DNA of 64,000 nucleotides from Streptomyces sp. HM190 (lineage in GTDB: Bacteria > Actinomycetota > Actinomycetes > Streptomycetales > Streptomycetaceae), in the NCBI RefSeq assembly GCF_009857135.1, contig NZ_CP047318.1, positions 6,138,001 to 6,202,000 on the forward strand, written 5' to 3'. Position numbers and translations under genes: made by a program. Of this stretch, positions 50,712 through 59,893 are shown piece after piece. Every line of letters begins with the position of its first letter. The stretch's first letter is position 1. A model generated the notes under the pieces. That model saw only the letters and a list, made by a program, of their open reading frames with translations, was not told the origin of the DNA and ran no database searches.

Positions 50712-51110
50712 TCGACCAACAACCTCTCGGCGCCGGCACCTACGTCGTGCCGCGGGTGACTCCACGCCCTAGTACGTCTTTGACTATTGGGCAGTTCAGG
50801 CATTCCAGCACGTCACGTTGCGCACTTCCAAACACTGGGAGGCAACGATTCCGCGTGATGTAAGTCCCAGATAAAACGGTCATACAGAGCTAGCTCCGGC
50901 AAAAAGCGGTGCGATCGTGAGCGCAGCGGTACTGATCGACCGCGACGCGTGGTCGTACCACCCTATTTCTCTGTCGAAACGTTATGAACACCGACGCCGA
51001 CCGTGTCACAAGACACAGTCGGCACCGGTGTACCTACGACAACTGCCGTATGAAGTTGTGGACTTGATCCGTAATTCCGGTCCGGGTGCGGCTTTTTGCC
51101 CGCCGTGTCC
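50712..51110. other. 399-base gap between the two conservons
   Basis: No gene is supported. It must hold the promoter of the accE-proximal cvnA. A hairpin at 50997-51022 (CCGAC-C-GTGTC, loop ACAA, GACAC-A-GTCGG; one mismatch) lies 89 bases past the stop of the other cluster's cvnD and may terminate it. Composition is AT-richer than the genes, around 50900-51060. Confidence 0.55.
50997..51022 (-). terminator. possible terminator of the gltX-proximal conservon
   Basis: An 11-position stem with one C-A mismatch and an ACAA/TTGT loop, downstream of cvnD on the minus strand. No T-run follows, so it may be a terminator or a transcript 3'-end stabiliser. Confidence 0.5.
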
Positions 51111-51686
51111 CTAGCGCAGACGGGCCATGAGCGCGTGCTCGACCAGCGTGATCAGCGCGCTCTTGGCGTCCGCGCGGTGCCGCGCGTCCGTCGTGATGAT
51201 CGGGGTGTCGGGCCCGATCTGCAGCGCCTCGCGGACCTCGTCCGGCGTGTACGGCTGCTGACCGTCGAAGCCGTTGAGCGCGATGACGAACGGCAGACCG
51301 CTGTTCTCGAAGTAGTCGACCGCGGGGAAGCAGTCTGCGAGACGGCGGGTGTCCACCAGCACCACGGCGCCGATGGCGCCGCGGACCAGGTCGTCCCACA
51401 TGAACCAGAAGCGGTCCTGGCCGGGCGTGCCGAACAGGTACAGGATCAGGTCCTGGTCGAGCGTGATACGGCCGAAGTCCATGGCCACCGTGGTGGTGGT
51501 CTTGTCCCCGGTGTGGGTCAGATCGTCGATACCCGCGGACGCCGAGGTCATCACGGCCTCGGTACGCAGCGGGTTGATCTCGGAGACGGCACCCACGAAC
51601 GTGGTCTTGCCGACGCCGAAGCCACCGGCCACCACGATCTTCGCGGAGGTGGTGGCCCGACCCTGTTCAGAGCTTGCGAAGTCCAC
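51111..51686 (-). CDS. cvnD1: conservon small GTPase-like protein CvnD (gltX-proximal cluster)
   Basis: 191 residues from GTG 51686, overlapping cvnC by 20 bases. Same motifs as its neighbour: VVAGGFGVGKTTFVGA, LYLFGTPGQDRFWFMWDDL and VIALNGFDGQQPYTPDEVRE. The N-terminal 15 residues (MDFASSEQGRATTSAK) are where the two CvnDs differ. The rest is almost identical, so either GTPase could serve either sensor. It is the last gene of the cluster. Confidence 0.92.
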   Translation of the reverse strand: MDFASSEQGRATTSAKIVVAGGFGVGKTTFVGAVSEINPLRTEAVMTSASAGIDDLTHTGDKTTTTVAMDFGRITLDQDLILYLFGTPGQDRFWFMWDDLVRGAIGAVVLVDTRRLADCFPAVDYFENSGLPFVIALNGFDGQQPYTPDEVREALQIGPDTPIITTDARHRADAKSALITLVEHALMARLR

Positions 51687-52065
51687 TGAGCACCCTTTCC
51701 AGCAGAGTCACGTCCGGCGCGCCACCGGCGTTCTCGTCGCCACCGGGCTGGTGGATCGCGACGAGTCCGGCCTCCGCGAGGTCCGCGACGAGGATCCGTG
51801 CCACACCGAGCGGCATGGACAGCAGGGCCGACACCTCGGCCACCGACTTGACCTCGTGGCACAGGTGGCAGATCCGCTGGTGCTCGGGAAGCAGCCCCAT
51901 CAGATGGGCGGGGTCCGCCGTCGTGCTGATCAGCGCCTCGAGGGCGAGCTGGTAACGCGGCCGCGTCCGGCCACCGGTCATGGCGTACGGCCGAACCAGC
52001 GGCTGGTCGCCCTCATCTCCGTACGGCTCTGCGTACGGATCGTGAGGAGCGGTGGGCGGGGTCAT
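51667..52065 (-). CDS. cvnC1: conservon DUF742 protein CvnC (gltX-proximal cluster)
   Basis: 132 residues from ATG 52065 with TCGGAGGATCA upstream. A short N-terminus (TPPTAPHDPYAEPYGDEGDQ) is followed by VRPYAMTGGRTRPRYQLALE, LPEHQRICHLCHEVKSVAEV and the C-terminal LLERVLSGLRKL. It is DUF742 without the long disordered extension of the other cluster. It lies 111 bases after cvnB and overlaps cvnD. Confidence 0.92.
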   Translation of the reverse strand: MTPPTAPHDPYAEPYGDEGDQPLVRPYAMTGGRTRPRYQLALEALISTTADPAHLMGLLPEHQRICHLCHEVKSVAEVSALLSMPLGVARILVADLAEAGLVAIHQPGGDENAGGAPDVTLLERVLSGLRKL

Positions 52066-52176
52066 TGATCCTCCGAGCGGGACAGCAAGTCGGTCAGTCG
52101 TGCCGTCTGACGGGGGCCGGTGGGGGGACTGTGTCGGCCGGACGGTGATTTGGTGAGTTCTGTGGATCCGCAGGCG

Positions 52177-52599
52177 TCAGTGGAGCAGACTGCCTTGGAG
52201 TTCGGCGCGCAGGTCGGGTGTGAGAACCGCGCCCGCACGGTCGACAAGCAGTGCCATCTCGTAACCGACGAGGCCGATGTCGCACTCGGGGTGGGCCAGG
52301 ACGGCCAAGGACGAGCCGTCCGAGACGGACATGAGGAAGAGGAACCCGCGCTCCATCTCCACGACCGTCTGAGCCACGTTCCCGCCCTCGAAGATCCGGG
52401 ACGCCCCGGCCGTGAGCGAGGTGAGTCCCGAGGCGACGGCGGCGAGCTGGTCGGCCCGGTCGCGCGGGAACCCTTCCGACATCGCCAGGAGGAGACCGTC
52501 GGCGGACACGACGACGGTGTGGGACACCCCGGGGGTGTTGTCCACGAAGTTGGTGATCAACCAGTTGAGGTTCTGTGCCGCCTGGCTCATCTGGCTCAA
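52177..52599 (-). CDS. cvnB1: conservon roadblock/LC7 protein CvnB (gltX-proximal cluster)
   Basis: 140 residues from TTG 52599 (reads SQMSQAAQNLNWL after the start), directly abutting the cvnA stop TAG, with AGGAG six bases before the TTG. It differs from the other CvnB at roughly eight of about 137 positions, mostly conservative (Ile/Val, Ile/Leu), one Ala to Cys in AHPECDIG. Role as for the other cluster: partner of the CvnD GTPase. Confidence 0.93.
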   Translation of the reverse strand: MSQMSQAAQNLNWLITNFVDNTPGVSHTVVVSADGLLLAMSEGFPRDRADQLAAVASGLTSLTAGASRIFEGGNVAQTVVEMERGFLFLMSVSDGSSLAVLAHPECDIGLVGYEMALLVDRAGAVLTPDLRAELQGSLLH

Positions 52600-55500
52600 C
52601 TAACGCTCCTGCTGGTGAGTGGGGTTCGGGAAGCTGCCGGTCTGGCCGTTGCCGACCTGACGACCCTGCGCGATACCCCGACGGAGATTGGTCAGCCGGC
52701 CACGTACGTCGTCAGGCGCACGCGAGACCTGCGGACCGCTTTGGTGCTGTTGCTGCTGAGCCGTGCCCGGCACGAGGTTCGCGCGCGGGACTCGACGAGG
52801 CAGGCCGGAGGTGGTGACCCCGCCCGCCGACGGCTGACGGACGCGTTCGGCCTGGCGCACCAGGTCGTCATTGGGGGTGCTGCGCCAGGCGGTGGACGCC
52901 GGCGCGGCGGGGGCCGCCGGCCGCTGCGGAGCGGCCGGGGGCTCGGGGGCCTGGACGGGGCGCTGCGGGGCGACGCCGTTGCCCGGCTGCCGCTGCGGCT
53001 GCTGCCCACCCTGGCCGTTCTGCCCGTTCTGGCCGCCCTGACCGTGGAACCAGTTGGTCTCCAGCGTGTCGTACAGCGGGGTACGGCCGTCGCCGGGGCC
53101 CGCGGCCGGCGGCAGCGCCTCCGGCTCCTGGCGCGCGGGGCGCTGCGGGGGCATCGGGGGACGCTGCGGCTGGCGGGGCCCGGCGAAGCTCTCGCCGTTG
53201 ACCTGCGGCCGCTCGAACTGACCGGTGTCCTGCGGGTTCTGCCGGCCGGACGGGTCGTACTGCCCGGTGTCCTGGCCGCTGTGCCGTCCGAGGACGCCGA
53301 ACTGACCGGTGTCCTGGCCGTTCGCCCGGTCCGGCGCGTCGTACTGGCCGTTGTTCTGCGGGGCCGGGCGGCCGGGCACGGGGAACTGGCCCGTGCCGGA
53401 GCCGTCGTAGCCCGCCGTGGCGAAGCGGCCGGTGGACGCCGGGTCCTCGGCGCCGCGGGACGGACCGCCCGACACGGGCGGGGCACCGGCGCCGCCGAAC
53501 ACGTCGGGGCGCACGAAGGATCCGGAGCCGTTCTGCCCGGCGGCCGGGGCGTCGAAGTCGGGACGCGGGAACTGCGACGTCGAGGCCGGACCCTGGTTCG
53601 GGTCGACCCGCGGCATCGGCGCCGTCACGTCCGGCTGCTCGTCGTGGCCGCGCGGGGCGTCCAGCGAGGCCCGCGGCGCCGGCGGCTGCGCGTTCTCGTC
53701 GCTCCAGCTCGGCGTGCGCGGGGCGTTGCCACCGGGCAGCTCGGCGCGCGGGCCGCCACGGCCGGGCAGCTGCGGCCGGCGCCGGCCGGAACGCTCCTTG
53801 CCCTGCTTCGGGGGCACGGCAGCGGGACCGCTGTCACCGGCGCCGCCCTGACGCGGCGCACCGCCGTCACCGAAGCTGCCGCCGGAGCGCAGCCCCGAGC
53901 CGCCGCCGGCGAAACCGCCCTGGCGCCCGGAGTCGTTGAAGTTCTCGAAGTTCCTGGTGTCGGGACCACTGGTCCCGGCGGCCTGGAGGCCCTGCGGGGC
54001 ACCCGGGGCCTGACCGCCGCCGAACGCGCCGGCACCGGCGCCCGCAGGGGCGGGCCGACCGCCCTGCGGGGGCATCGGCGGACCGCCCTGCGGCCCGCGC
54101 TGACCACCGGGGTTGCCGGGGCCGCCGGGGGTGCCGGGCAGTGCCGCGCGCGGGCCCTGACCGGCGCCGACCTGGCCGCGCTGCGGGGCGCCCCCGAGCA
54201 GACCGCCGCCGGAGGGGCCGCCGCCGAGCTGCGGACCCGACTGGCCGGCCTGGCGACGCGCGGCGGCGGCACCTGCCGCGGCCTGCGCGGCGGCGGGGCC
54301 ACCGGTGGACGGAGCACCCTGGCCGGGCTTGCCGGGCGCGGGCTTCTTGTTGCCCTGCGCGACGTCCACGGGAAGCATGACCAGCGCGGTCGTGCCGCCC
54401 GAGTCGGACGGACGGAGCTGGATGCGTATGCCGTGGCGCTGCGACAGACGGCCGACCACGAACAGACCCATGCGGCGGGAGACCGACACGTCCACGGTGG
54501 GCGGCGAGGCGAGGCGCTCGTTGATCGCCGCGAGGTCCTCGGGGGAGAGGCCGATACCGGTGTCGTGGATCTCGATCAGCACCCGCCCGTCGGGCAGCGC
54601 GTGACCGGTGACCTTCACCTTGGTCTGCGGCGAGGAGAAGGAGGTCGCGTTCTCGAGCAGCTCGGCGAGGAGGTGCACGAGGTCGTTGACCACACGGCCG
54701 GCCACCTCGGTGGTCGGCACGGAGGCCAGCTCGATGCGCTCGTACTGCTCCACCTCGGAGGCGGCGGCGCGGAGCACGTCGACCAGCGGGACCGGGCGGG
54801 TCCAGCGGCGGCCGGGCTCCTCACCGGCGAGGACGAGGAGGTTCTCGCCGTTACGGCGCATGCGGGTGGCGAGGTGGTCGAGCTTGAACAGCGAGGACAG
54901 CTGGTCCGGGTCGGCCTCGCGGGACTCCAGTTCGGAGATGAGCGAGAGCTGACGCTGGATGAGGCCCTGGGAGCGGCGCGAGAGGTTGGTGAACATCGCG
55001 TTGACGTTGCCCCGGAGGAGGGCCTGCTCGGCGGCGAGGCGGACCGCCTCGCGGTGCACGTCGTCGAAGGCCGCGGCCACCTGGCCGATCTCGTCCCGCG
55101 AGTGCACACCGACGGACTCGACCGAGGTGTCGACGTCCTGCGGGTCCGACTCCGACAGCTGCTTGACAAGCTCGGGCAGGCGGTCCTGGGCGACCTTGGT
55201 CGCCGTGTCCTGCAGCCTGCGCAGCGAGCGGATCATGGAGCGGGCCACGACGAACGCGCCGACCAGGGAGACACCGAGGACGAGCAGGATCAGCGCACCG
55301 GAGATGATCGCCTCCTGCTCGGCGTCGGCACGGAGCGCGCGAGCGGTCTGCTCCATCTCCTCCAGGAGCGAGCCCTCGATCTTCTCCATGCGCTCGATCT
55401 TGGTACCGGAGTCGTCGATCCAGTCCTTGTACGAGCGCTTGTCCTGGCCGCGCAGACCGCCGGCGCTGGCGAGCACGCGGTCCGCGTAGAGGTCGGAGGC

Positions 55501-56490
55501 CTCGATGGTGGGGCTGGCGTCGTCGATCGGCTTGGTGAGGACCTCGGCGCCGTCGCCGTAGATGTCCGCGAAGGCGGTGCGGTCGGACTCCTCGTTCGCG
55601 AGCGCCGAGCTGGCGTAGAGCCGGTCGTTCTCGGAGAGGGTGCCGAACGTGTCCTTGTTCTCCGGCAGGGCCGCGGCGATGACCGCGCGCTGCACGGACG
55701 CGTACTCCTTGGCCGAGGAGAACGCGGCCAGGGCGCGGGTGCGCTTGATCATGTCCGGGTTGCTGGTGGCCTCCGCCATGTCCTGGGAGAGTTCCAGCAG
55801 CTGGATGATCAGACGGTGGTAGGCCTCGACCGTCTGTGTGGAGTTCTTCGGGTCGGCGTAGGCCTTGTTGCGGACGCTGTTGAGGTTGTTCAGCTCACGC
55901 ACGACGCGCACGAGGCTGTCGCGGACGCCGGGGAGGTTCTGGGTGGTGCTGGAGCTGTCCGCTTCCTGCGTCGCGTCGGCGAACAGGACGCGGGCCTGGT
56001 CGGTCTTCTCACGGGCGCCCTTGACGGTGAAGTCGCTGGCGTCCAGACCCTGGGCGAGGGGACCGGCGGAGAGGTCGCGCTCGTTCTGCAGCGCGTCGGC
56101 GAGCTCGGTCGCCTGCTTGGTCATGTCGGTCAGCAGCCGCATGTTGTCGAGCTGCTGGATGTCGTCCACGTTGTCGCCGATGCGCAGCGCGCCCAGCGAG
56201 GTCGCCGCCACCACGGGGAGGGCGAGCAGCGAGACGAGACGAGTGGAGATGCGCCAGTTGCGCAGGGCTACTCGTGATCCGGGACCGGTCACGCCGGCCG
56301 TGTCGCCCTTGGGCTTGCCGGGCGGAACGGGAGGAGCTGACGCGCCGGTGCGCCCGGAGCGCTCACCGCCGTCGCCGATCTCCGCCGGACCCGGGTTCTG
56401 GGCGTGCTGGGGGGAGGAACCGTTACCGGCTCCGTTGTGTGGCTCCGGCTCCGCCGAAGCGCTGCCATCCCTCTTGAAACGTCCCTGCAC
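52600..56490 (-). CDS. cvnA1: conservon sensor histidine-kinase-like protein CvnA (gltX-proximal cluster)
   Basis: 1296 residues from GTG 56490 (VQGRFKRDGSASAEPEPHNG), 11 bases after GAGG; the frame stays open to 56781 but composition there is not coding. A 75-residue polar N-terminus precedes the first helix (LVSLLALPVVAATSLGALRI). An extracellular nitrate-sensor-like domain runs to about 390, where the second helix is ALILLVLGVSLVGAFVVA. HAMP and kinase core follow: LFKLDHLATRMRRNGENLLV, N-box ELLENATSFSSPQTK near 615, IHDTGIGLS, GLFVVGRLSQRHG. A 600-residue Pro/Gly/Gln-rich disordered tail ends it, 250 residues longer than its neighbour's. Confidence 0.92.
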   Translation of the reverse strand: MQGRFKRDGSASAEPEPHNGAGNGSSPQHAQNPGPAEIGDGGERSGRTGASAPPVPPGKPKGDTAGVTGPGSRVALRNWRISTRLVSLLALPVVAATSLGALRIGDNVDDIQQLDNMRLLTDMTKQATELADALQNERDLSAGPLAQGLDASDFTVKGAREKTDQARVLFADATQEADSSSTTQNLPGVRDSLVRVVRELNNLNSVRNKAYADPKNSTQTVEAYHRLIIQLLELSQDMAEATSNPDMIKRTRALAAFSSAKEYASVQRAVIAAALPENKDTFGTLSENDRLYASSALANEESDRTAFADIYGDGAEVLTKPIDDASPTIEASDLYADRVLASAGGLRGQDKRSYKDWIDDSGTKIERMEKIEGSLLEEMEQTARALRADAEQEAIISGALILLVLGVSLVGAFVVARSMIRSLRRLQDTATKVAQDRLPELVKQLSESDPQDVDTSVESVGVHSRDEIGQVAAAFDDVHREAVRLAAEQALLRGNVNAMFTNLSRRSQGLIQRQLSLISELESREADPDQLSSLFKLDHLATRMRRNGENLLVLAGEEPGRRWTRPVPLVDVLRAAASEVEQYERIELASVPTTEVAGRVVNDLVHLLAELLENATSFSSPQTKVKVTGHALPDGRVLIEIHDTGIGLSPEDLAAINERLASPPTVDVSVSRRMGLFVVGRLSQRHGIRIQLRPSDSGGTTALVMLPVDVAQGNKKPAPGKPGQGAPSTGGPAAAQAAAGAAAARRQAGQSGPQLGGGPSGGGLLGGAPQRGQVGAGQGPRAALPGTPGGPGNPGGQRGPQGGPPMPPQGGRPAPAGAGAGAFGGGQAPGAPQGLQAAGTSGPDTRNFENFNDSGRQGGFAGGGSGLRSGGSFGDGGAPRQGGAGDSGPAAVPPKQGKERSGRRRPQLPGRGGPRAELPGGNAPRTPSWSDENAQPPAPRASLDAPRGHDEQPDVTAPMPRVDPNQGPASTSQFPRPDFDAPAAGQNGSGSFVRPDVFGGAGAPPVSGGPSRGAEDPASTGRFATAGYDGSGTGQFPVPGRPAPQNNGQYDAPDRANGQDTGQFGVLGRHSGQDTGQYDPSGRQNPQDTGQFERPQVNGESFAGPRQPQRPPMPPQRPARQEPEALPPAAGPGDGRTPLYDTLETNWFHGQGGQNGQNGQGGQQPQRQPGNGVAPQRPVQAPEPPAAPQRPAAPAAPASTAWRSTPNDDLVRQAERVRQPSAGGVTTSGLPRRVPRANLVPGTAQQQQHQSGPQVSRAPDDVRGRLTNLRRGIAQGRQVGNGQTGSFPNPTHQQER

Positions 56491-57093
56491 TAGCGTCGCA
56501 ACCTCTGGACCAGGCGCCCCGCCGAATGAACGGCGGGACGGTGTCGGCGTCTTGGGGGCGCCCTGAATTACGTCCCCTGTTGGTGGTCGTGAGTGACCGG
56601 CGCTGGCTCCCCCTTCCACCGCCGCCCGGCGCTGCTCTGCGCCGCTGCGCGCCGGCACGATCCGGCGGCGGTCCGTGGAATTCCAGCACAGTGCCGGATC
56701 TGCAACAAGGCCAACGGATAACGGTCTGTTCACAGTGACAGCGCGTGAGGGGCGGATCACCCGACGTGGAGGCGGATTCACAGCAAAGCGGGCAAACTCC
56801 CGCGATACGGGGGCGGGTGGAGGGTGTCCCAGTCGCCATGATCAGCAGCGGAATGCCTGATTCAGTTTACTGATGCCCGTTTTGTCGGAGTGGAGGGAGG
56901 GTCCGGATTGCCTGATTTGCCTGTGAGTAGGTGAGCAAACTCACACGGTGATCACGCCTTCTTCGCGTCCTGGCCCGGGAATCGGATGTTTAGCCTGACG
57001 CTTTACAGGGATGGCGAATCCGACAACCCGCGCTTGTGGGGCGGTCCTTGCGGCCCGGCCCGGCGCCCGTTCACGACGAGGTTCAGGACAACA
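56491..57093. other. 603-base gene-free region between cvnA1 and the 59-aa gene
   Basis: Codon bias is absent in all frames. It must contain divergent promoters for the conservon (minus) and the 59-aa gene (plus). Visible are an inverted repeat at 56922-56945 and the direct repeat GCCTGATT (56852 region and 56910). No RNA gene or known riboswitch was recognised. Confidence 0.55.
56922..56945. promoter_or_regulatory. inverted repeat upstream of the 59-aa gene
   Basis: TGTGAGT and ACTCACA are perfect seven-base arms ten bases apart, a spacing (17 centre to centre) that puts both half-sites near one DNA face. Probable regulator-binding site; the binder is unknown. Confidence 0.45.
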
Positions 57094-57273
57094 GTGAAGA
57101 CGACGATGATGGTCCGCACCATAGCCAACCCCCGGCGCACCACGCTGGCCCACCTCGCCGACACCGAGGACCTGCGCACGCCGGAGCAGGAGCACCCCGT
57201 CGACCTCCCCTCCCGGACGGCGAACCCCCGCCGGACGGTCCTGATGACCGTGCCCGCCCAGTCCGCCGAGTAG
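57094..57273 (+). CDS. 59-residue protein with internal repeat, unknown function
   Basis: GTG 57094 with GAGGTTCAGGACAACA upstream; ATGs at 57106 and 57109 are alternatives. Codon bias is good from here to the stop and poor before. The motif T(I/-)ANPRRT occurs twice: VRTIANPRRTTLAHLAD near the N-terminus and SRTANPRRTVLMTVPAQ near the C-terminus, joined by an acidic linker (TEDLRTPEQEHPVD). No signal peptide or membrane helix. I do not recognise a family. It lies alone between the conservon and the FAH-gltX operon, with a terminator after it. Confidence 0.65.
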   Translation: MKTTMMVRTIANPRRTTLAHLADTEDLRTPEQEHPVDLPSRTANPRRTVLMTVPAQSAE

Positions 57274-57393
57274 GTGCACGCTCACGTACGCACGGAACCC
57301 GCGCCGTGCTCAAGGCGGATCCCGGGGAACCGGTGAGAGCGGATCCCGTGAAACCCGAGAAGGATCAGGACCGCTCCGGCAGGCAGCGGACGA

Positions 57394-57427
57394 AGGGCGC
57401 CCGGCACCACGACCAGGGCGCCCTTTC
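57394..57427 (+). terminator. terminator before the FAH-family gene
   Basis: AAGGGCGCCC pairs perfectly (10 bp) with GGGCGCCCTT around 13 bases, followed by TCG. It lies 120 bases after the 59-aa gene. Confidence 0.75.
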
Positions 57428-57537
57428 GCGTGCCACGGCCGGTCGCGGCACGTCGGATGCGCGAGGCGGGCCCCCTGTGCCGCGTTAGCCTGGAGCGTCA
57501 GACTCCAGCCAGCTCAGTTAAGGGGCGCGAGAATCCC

Positions 57538-58332
57538 GTGCGTATCGCCAGGTTCTCCATCGACGGGAACGTAGCCTTCGGAGCTGTCGAGGGCGACAAG
57601 CCGGACGAGCTCGTCCTCGACATCATCAAGGGCATCCCGTTCGCGGACTTCGAACTCTCCGGCACGAAGGTCCCGCTGGCCTCCCGTGACGCACGGACAC
57701 GGGTCAGGCTGCTGCCGCCGGTGCTCCCCAACAAGGTCGTGGCCTTCGGCCGCAACTACGCCGAGCACGCCCGGGAACTCGGCAACGAGGTCCCCGACGC
57801 CCCCTTCGCCTTCTTCAAGCCGGCCACCTCGGTGATCGGCCCCGGCGACGAGATCCAGTACCCGTCCTTCTCGCAGGAACTCCACCACGAGGCCGAGCTC
57901 GCCGTGGTCATCGGCCGGATGTGCCGCGAGGTCCCGCGTGAACGCGTCAAGGACGTGATCTTCGGCTACACCTGCGCCAACGACATCACCGCCCGTGACG
58001 TCCAGCGGCGCGAGAAGCAGTGGGCCCGGGCCAAGGGCTTCGACACGTCCTGCCCGCTCGGCCCCTGGGTCGAGACCGATCTGGACCCCTCGGACCTGAC
58101 CATCCAGCTCACGGTCAACGGCGGTCAGCGCCAGCTCGGCCGCACGAGCGAGATGATCCACTCCATCGAGGACCTGATCGTGAACATCACCGAGGCCATG
58201 ACGCTGCTCCCGGGCGACGTCATCCTCACGGGCACCCCGGCAGGGGTCGGCCCCCTCAACGTCGGCGACGAGGTCGCCGTCACCATCGAAGGCATCGGCA
58301 CTCTCACCAACAAGGTGATCAAGCGTGGCTAA
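57538..58332 (+). CDS. fumarylacetoacetate hydrolase (FAH) family protein
   Basis: 264 residues from GTG 57538; AAGGGGCGCGAGAATCCC supplies the ribosome site. A short N-terminal domain precedes the FAH fold: VVAFGRNYAEHARELGNEVP, FFKPATSVIGPGD, the metal ligands in LHHEAELAVVIGR (Glu, Glu) and YTCANDITARDVQRRE (Asp), and the C-terminal LPGDVILTGTPAGVGPLNVG. The family includes acylpyruvate hydrolases, oxaloacetate decarboxylases and hydroxyhepta-dienedioate isomerases; the substrate cannot be chosen from sequence. Its stop overlaps the gltX start by eight bases, so it is translated with a tRNA synthetase. Confidence 0.9.
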   Translation: MRIARFSIDGNVAFGAVEGDKPDELVLDIIKGIPFADFELSGTKVPLASRDARTRVRLLPPVLPNKVVAFGRNYAEHARELGNEVPDAPFAFFKPATSVIGPGDEIQYPSFSQELHHEAELAVVIGRMCREVPRERVKDVIFGYTCANDITARDVQRREKQWARAKGFDTSCPLGPWVETDLDPSDLTIQLTVNGGQRQLGRTSEMIHSIEDLIVNITEAMTLLPGDVILTGTPAGVGPLNVGDEVAVTIEGIGTLTNKVIKRG

Positions 58333-59800
58333 CGGCTCCGTCCGCGTACGTTTCTGTCCGTCCCCGACCGGCAACCCCCATGTGGGTCTGGTCCGCACGG
58401 CCCTCTTCAACTGGGCGTACGCCCGCCACACCGGCGGCACGTTCGTCTTCCGCATCGAGGACACCGACGCGGCCCGCGACTCCGAGGAGTCCTACGAGCA
58501 GCTCCTGGACTCGCTGCGCTGGCTGGGCTTCACCTGGGACGAGGGCCCCGAGATCGGCGGCCCGCACGCGCCGTACCGCCAGTCCCAGCGCATGGAGACG
58601 TACGCGGAGATCGCCCGGAAGCTCCAGGACGCCGGCCACGCCTACTTCTGCTACTGCACCGCCTCCGAGCTGGAGGAGCGCCGTGACGCCGCCCGCGCCG
58701 CGGGCCGGCCCTCCGGCTACGACGGCAAGTGCCGCGAGGTCACGCCCGAGCAGAAGGCGCAGTACGAGGCGGAGGGCCGCGAGCCCATCGTCCGCTTCCG
58801 GATGCCCGACGAGACGATCACATTCACCGACCTGGTCCGCGGCGAGCTGACCTTCACCCCGGAGAACGTCCCGGACTACGGCATCGTCCGCGCGAACGGC
58901 GCCCCGCTGTACACGCTGGTCAACCCGGTCGACGACGCCCTCATGGAGATCACCCACGTCCTGCGCGGCGAGGACCTGCTCTCCTCGACGCCGCGTCAGA
59001 TCGCGCTCTACAAGGCACTGATCGAGCTGGGGGTCGCCAAGGAGATCCCGTCCTTCGGCCACCTGCCGTACGTGATGGGCGAGGGCAACAAGAAGCTCTC
59101 CAAGCGCGACCCGCAGTCCAGCCTGAACCTCTACCGGGAGCGCGGCTTCCTCCCCGAGGGCCTGCTGAACTACCTCTCGCTCCTCGGCTGGTCGCTCTCC
59201 GCGGACAAGGACATCTTCACGATCGAGGAGATGGTCGCCGCCTTCGACGTTGCCGACGTGAACCCCAACCCGGCCCGCTTCGACCTGAAGAAGGCCGAGG
59301 CGATCAACGCGGACCACATCCGCATGCTGAGCGTGAGCGACTTCACCGAGCGCTGCGCCCCCTGGCTGAAGGCGCCCTTCGCCCCCTGGGCCCCGGAGGA
59401 CTTCGACGAGGCCAAGTGGCAGGCCGTCGCCCCGCACGCGCAGACCCGTCTGAAGGTCCTCTCGGAGATCACCGACAACGTCGACTTCCTGTTCCTGCCG
59501 GAGCCGGTCGAGGACGAGGCGTCCTGGGCGAAGGCGATGAAGGAGGGCTCCGACGCGCTGCTGCGCACCGCCAAGGAGAAGCTGGAGGCCGCCGACTGGA
59601 CCTCGGCCGAGTCCCTCAAGGAGGCCGTCCTGGCCGCCGGCGAGGCCCACGGCCTCAAGCTCGGCAAGGCCCAGGCCCCCGTCCGTGTGGCCGTCACCGG
59701 CCGCACGGTCGGCCTGCCCCTCTTCGAGTCCCTGGAGATCCTGGGCAAGGAGAAGACCCTGGCCCGCATCGACGCGGCCCTGGCCAAGCTGACCGCGTAA
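58325..59800 (+). CDS. gltX: glutamyl-tRNA synthetase
   Basis: 491 residues. Class I synthetase: the HIGH-type motif is PSPTGNPHVGLVRTALFNWA and the KMSKS-type motif is NKKLSKRDPQSSLNLY. The anticodon-binding C-terminal helical domain follows from about 330. It charges tRNA-Glu; in actinobacteria without GlnRS it also puts Glu on tRNA-Gln for GatCAB to amidate. A CxCx zinc-like pair (YFCYCTASELEERR) is present near 105. Coupled to the FAH gene by eight bases, closed by a strong terminator at 59814, and followed 900 bases later by tRNA-Gln and tRNA-Glu genes. Confidence 0.96.
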   Translation: MANGSVRVRFCPSPTGNPHVGLVRTALFNWAYARHTGGTFVFRIEDTDAARDSEESYEQLLDSLRWLGFTWDEGPEIGGPHAPYRQSQRMETYAEIARKLQDAGHAYFCYCTASELEERRDAARAAGRPSGYDGKCREVTPEQKAQYEAEGREPIVRFRMPDETITFTDLVRGELTFTPENVPDYGIVRANGAPLYTLVNPVDDALMEITHVLRGEDLLSSTPRQIALYKALIELGVAKEIPSFGHLPYVMGEGNKKLSKRDPQSSLNLYRERGFLPEGLLNYLSLLGWSLSADKDIFTIEEMVAAFDVADVNPNPARFDLKKAEAINADHIRMLSVSDFTERCAPWLKAPFAPWAPEDFDEAKWQAVAPHAQTRLKVLSEITDNVDFLFLPEPVEDEASWAKAMKEGSDALLRTAKEKLEAADWTSAESLKEAVLAAGEAHGLKLGKAQAPVRVAVTGRTVGLPLFESLEILGKEKTLARIDAALAKLTA

Positions 59801-59813
59801 GCCCCGTACGGCA

Positions 59814-59847
59814 GGGGCGGCACCCGGGGTTCCGGGTGCCGCCCCTT
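59814..59847 (+). terminator. gltX terminator
   Basis: GGGGCGGCACCCGG pairs perfectly (14 bp) with CCGGGTGCCGCCCC around GGTT, followed by TTC. Confidence 0.88.
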
Positions 59848-59893
59848 CGTCATCCGCCGGACAGGACGGCCGGTCTCGGGCTACCGTCGGACC

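Noticed and set aside
56491..56781. 97-residue N-terminal extension of the gltX-proximal CvnA
   Set aside because: Codon bias collapses upstream of GTG 56490 and the extension has no conserved feature.
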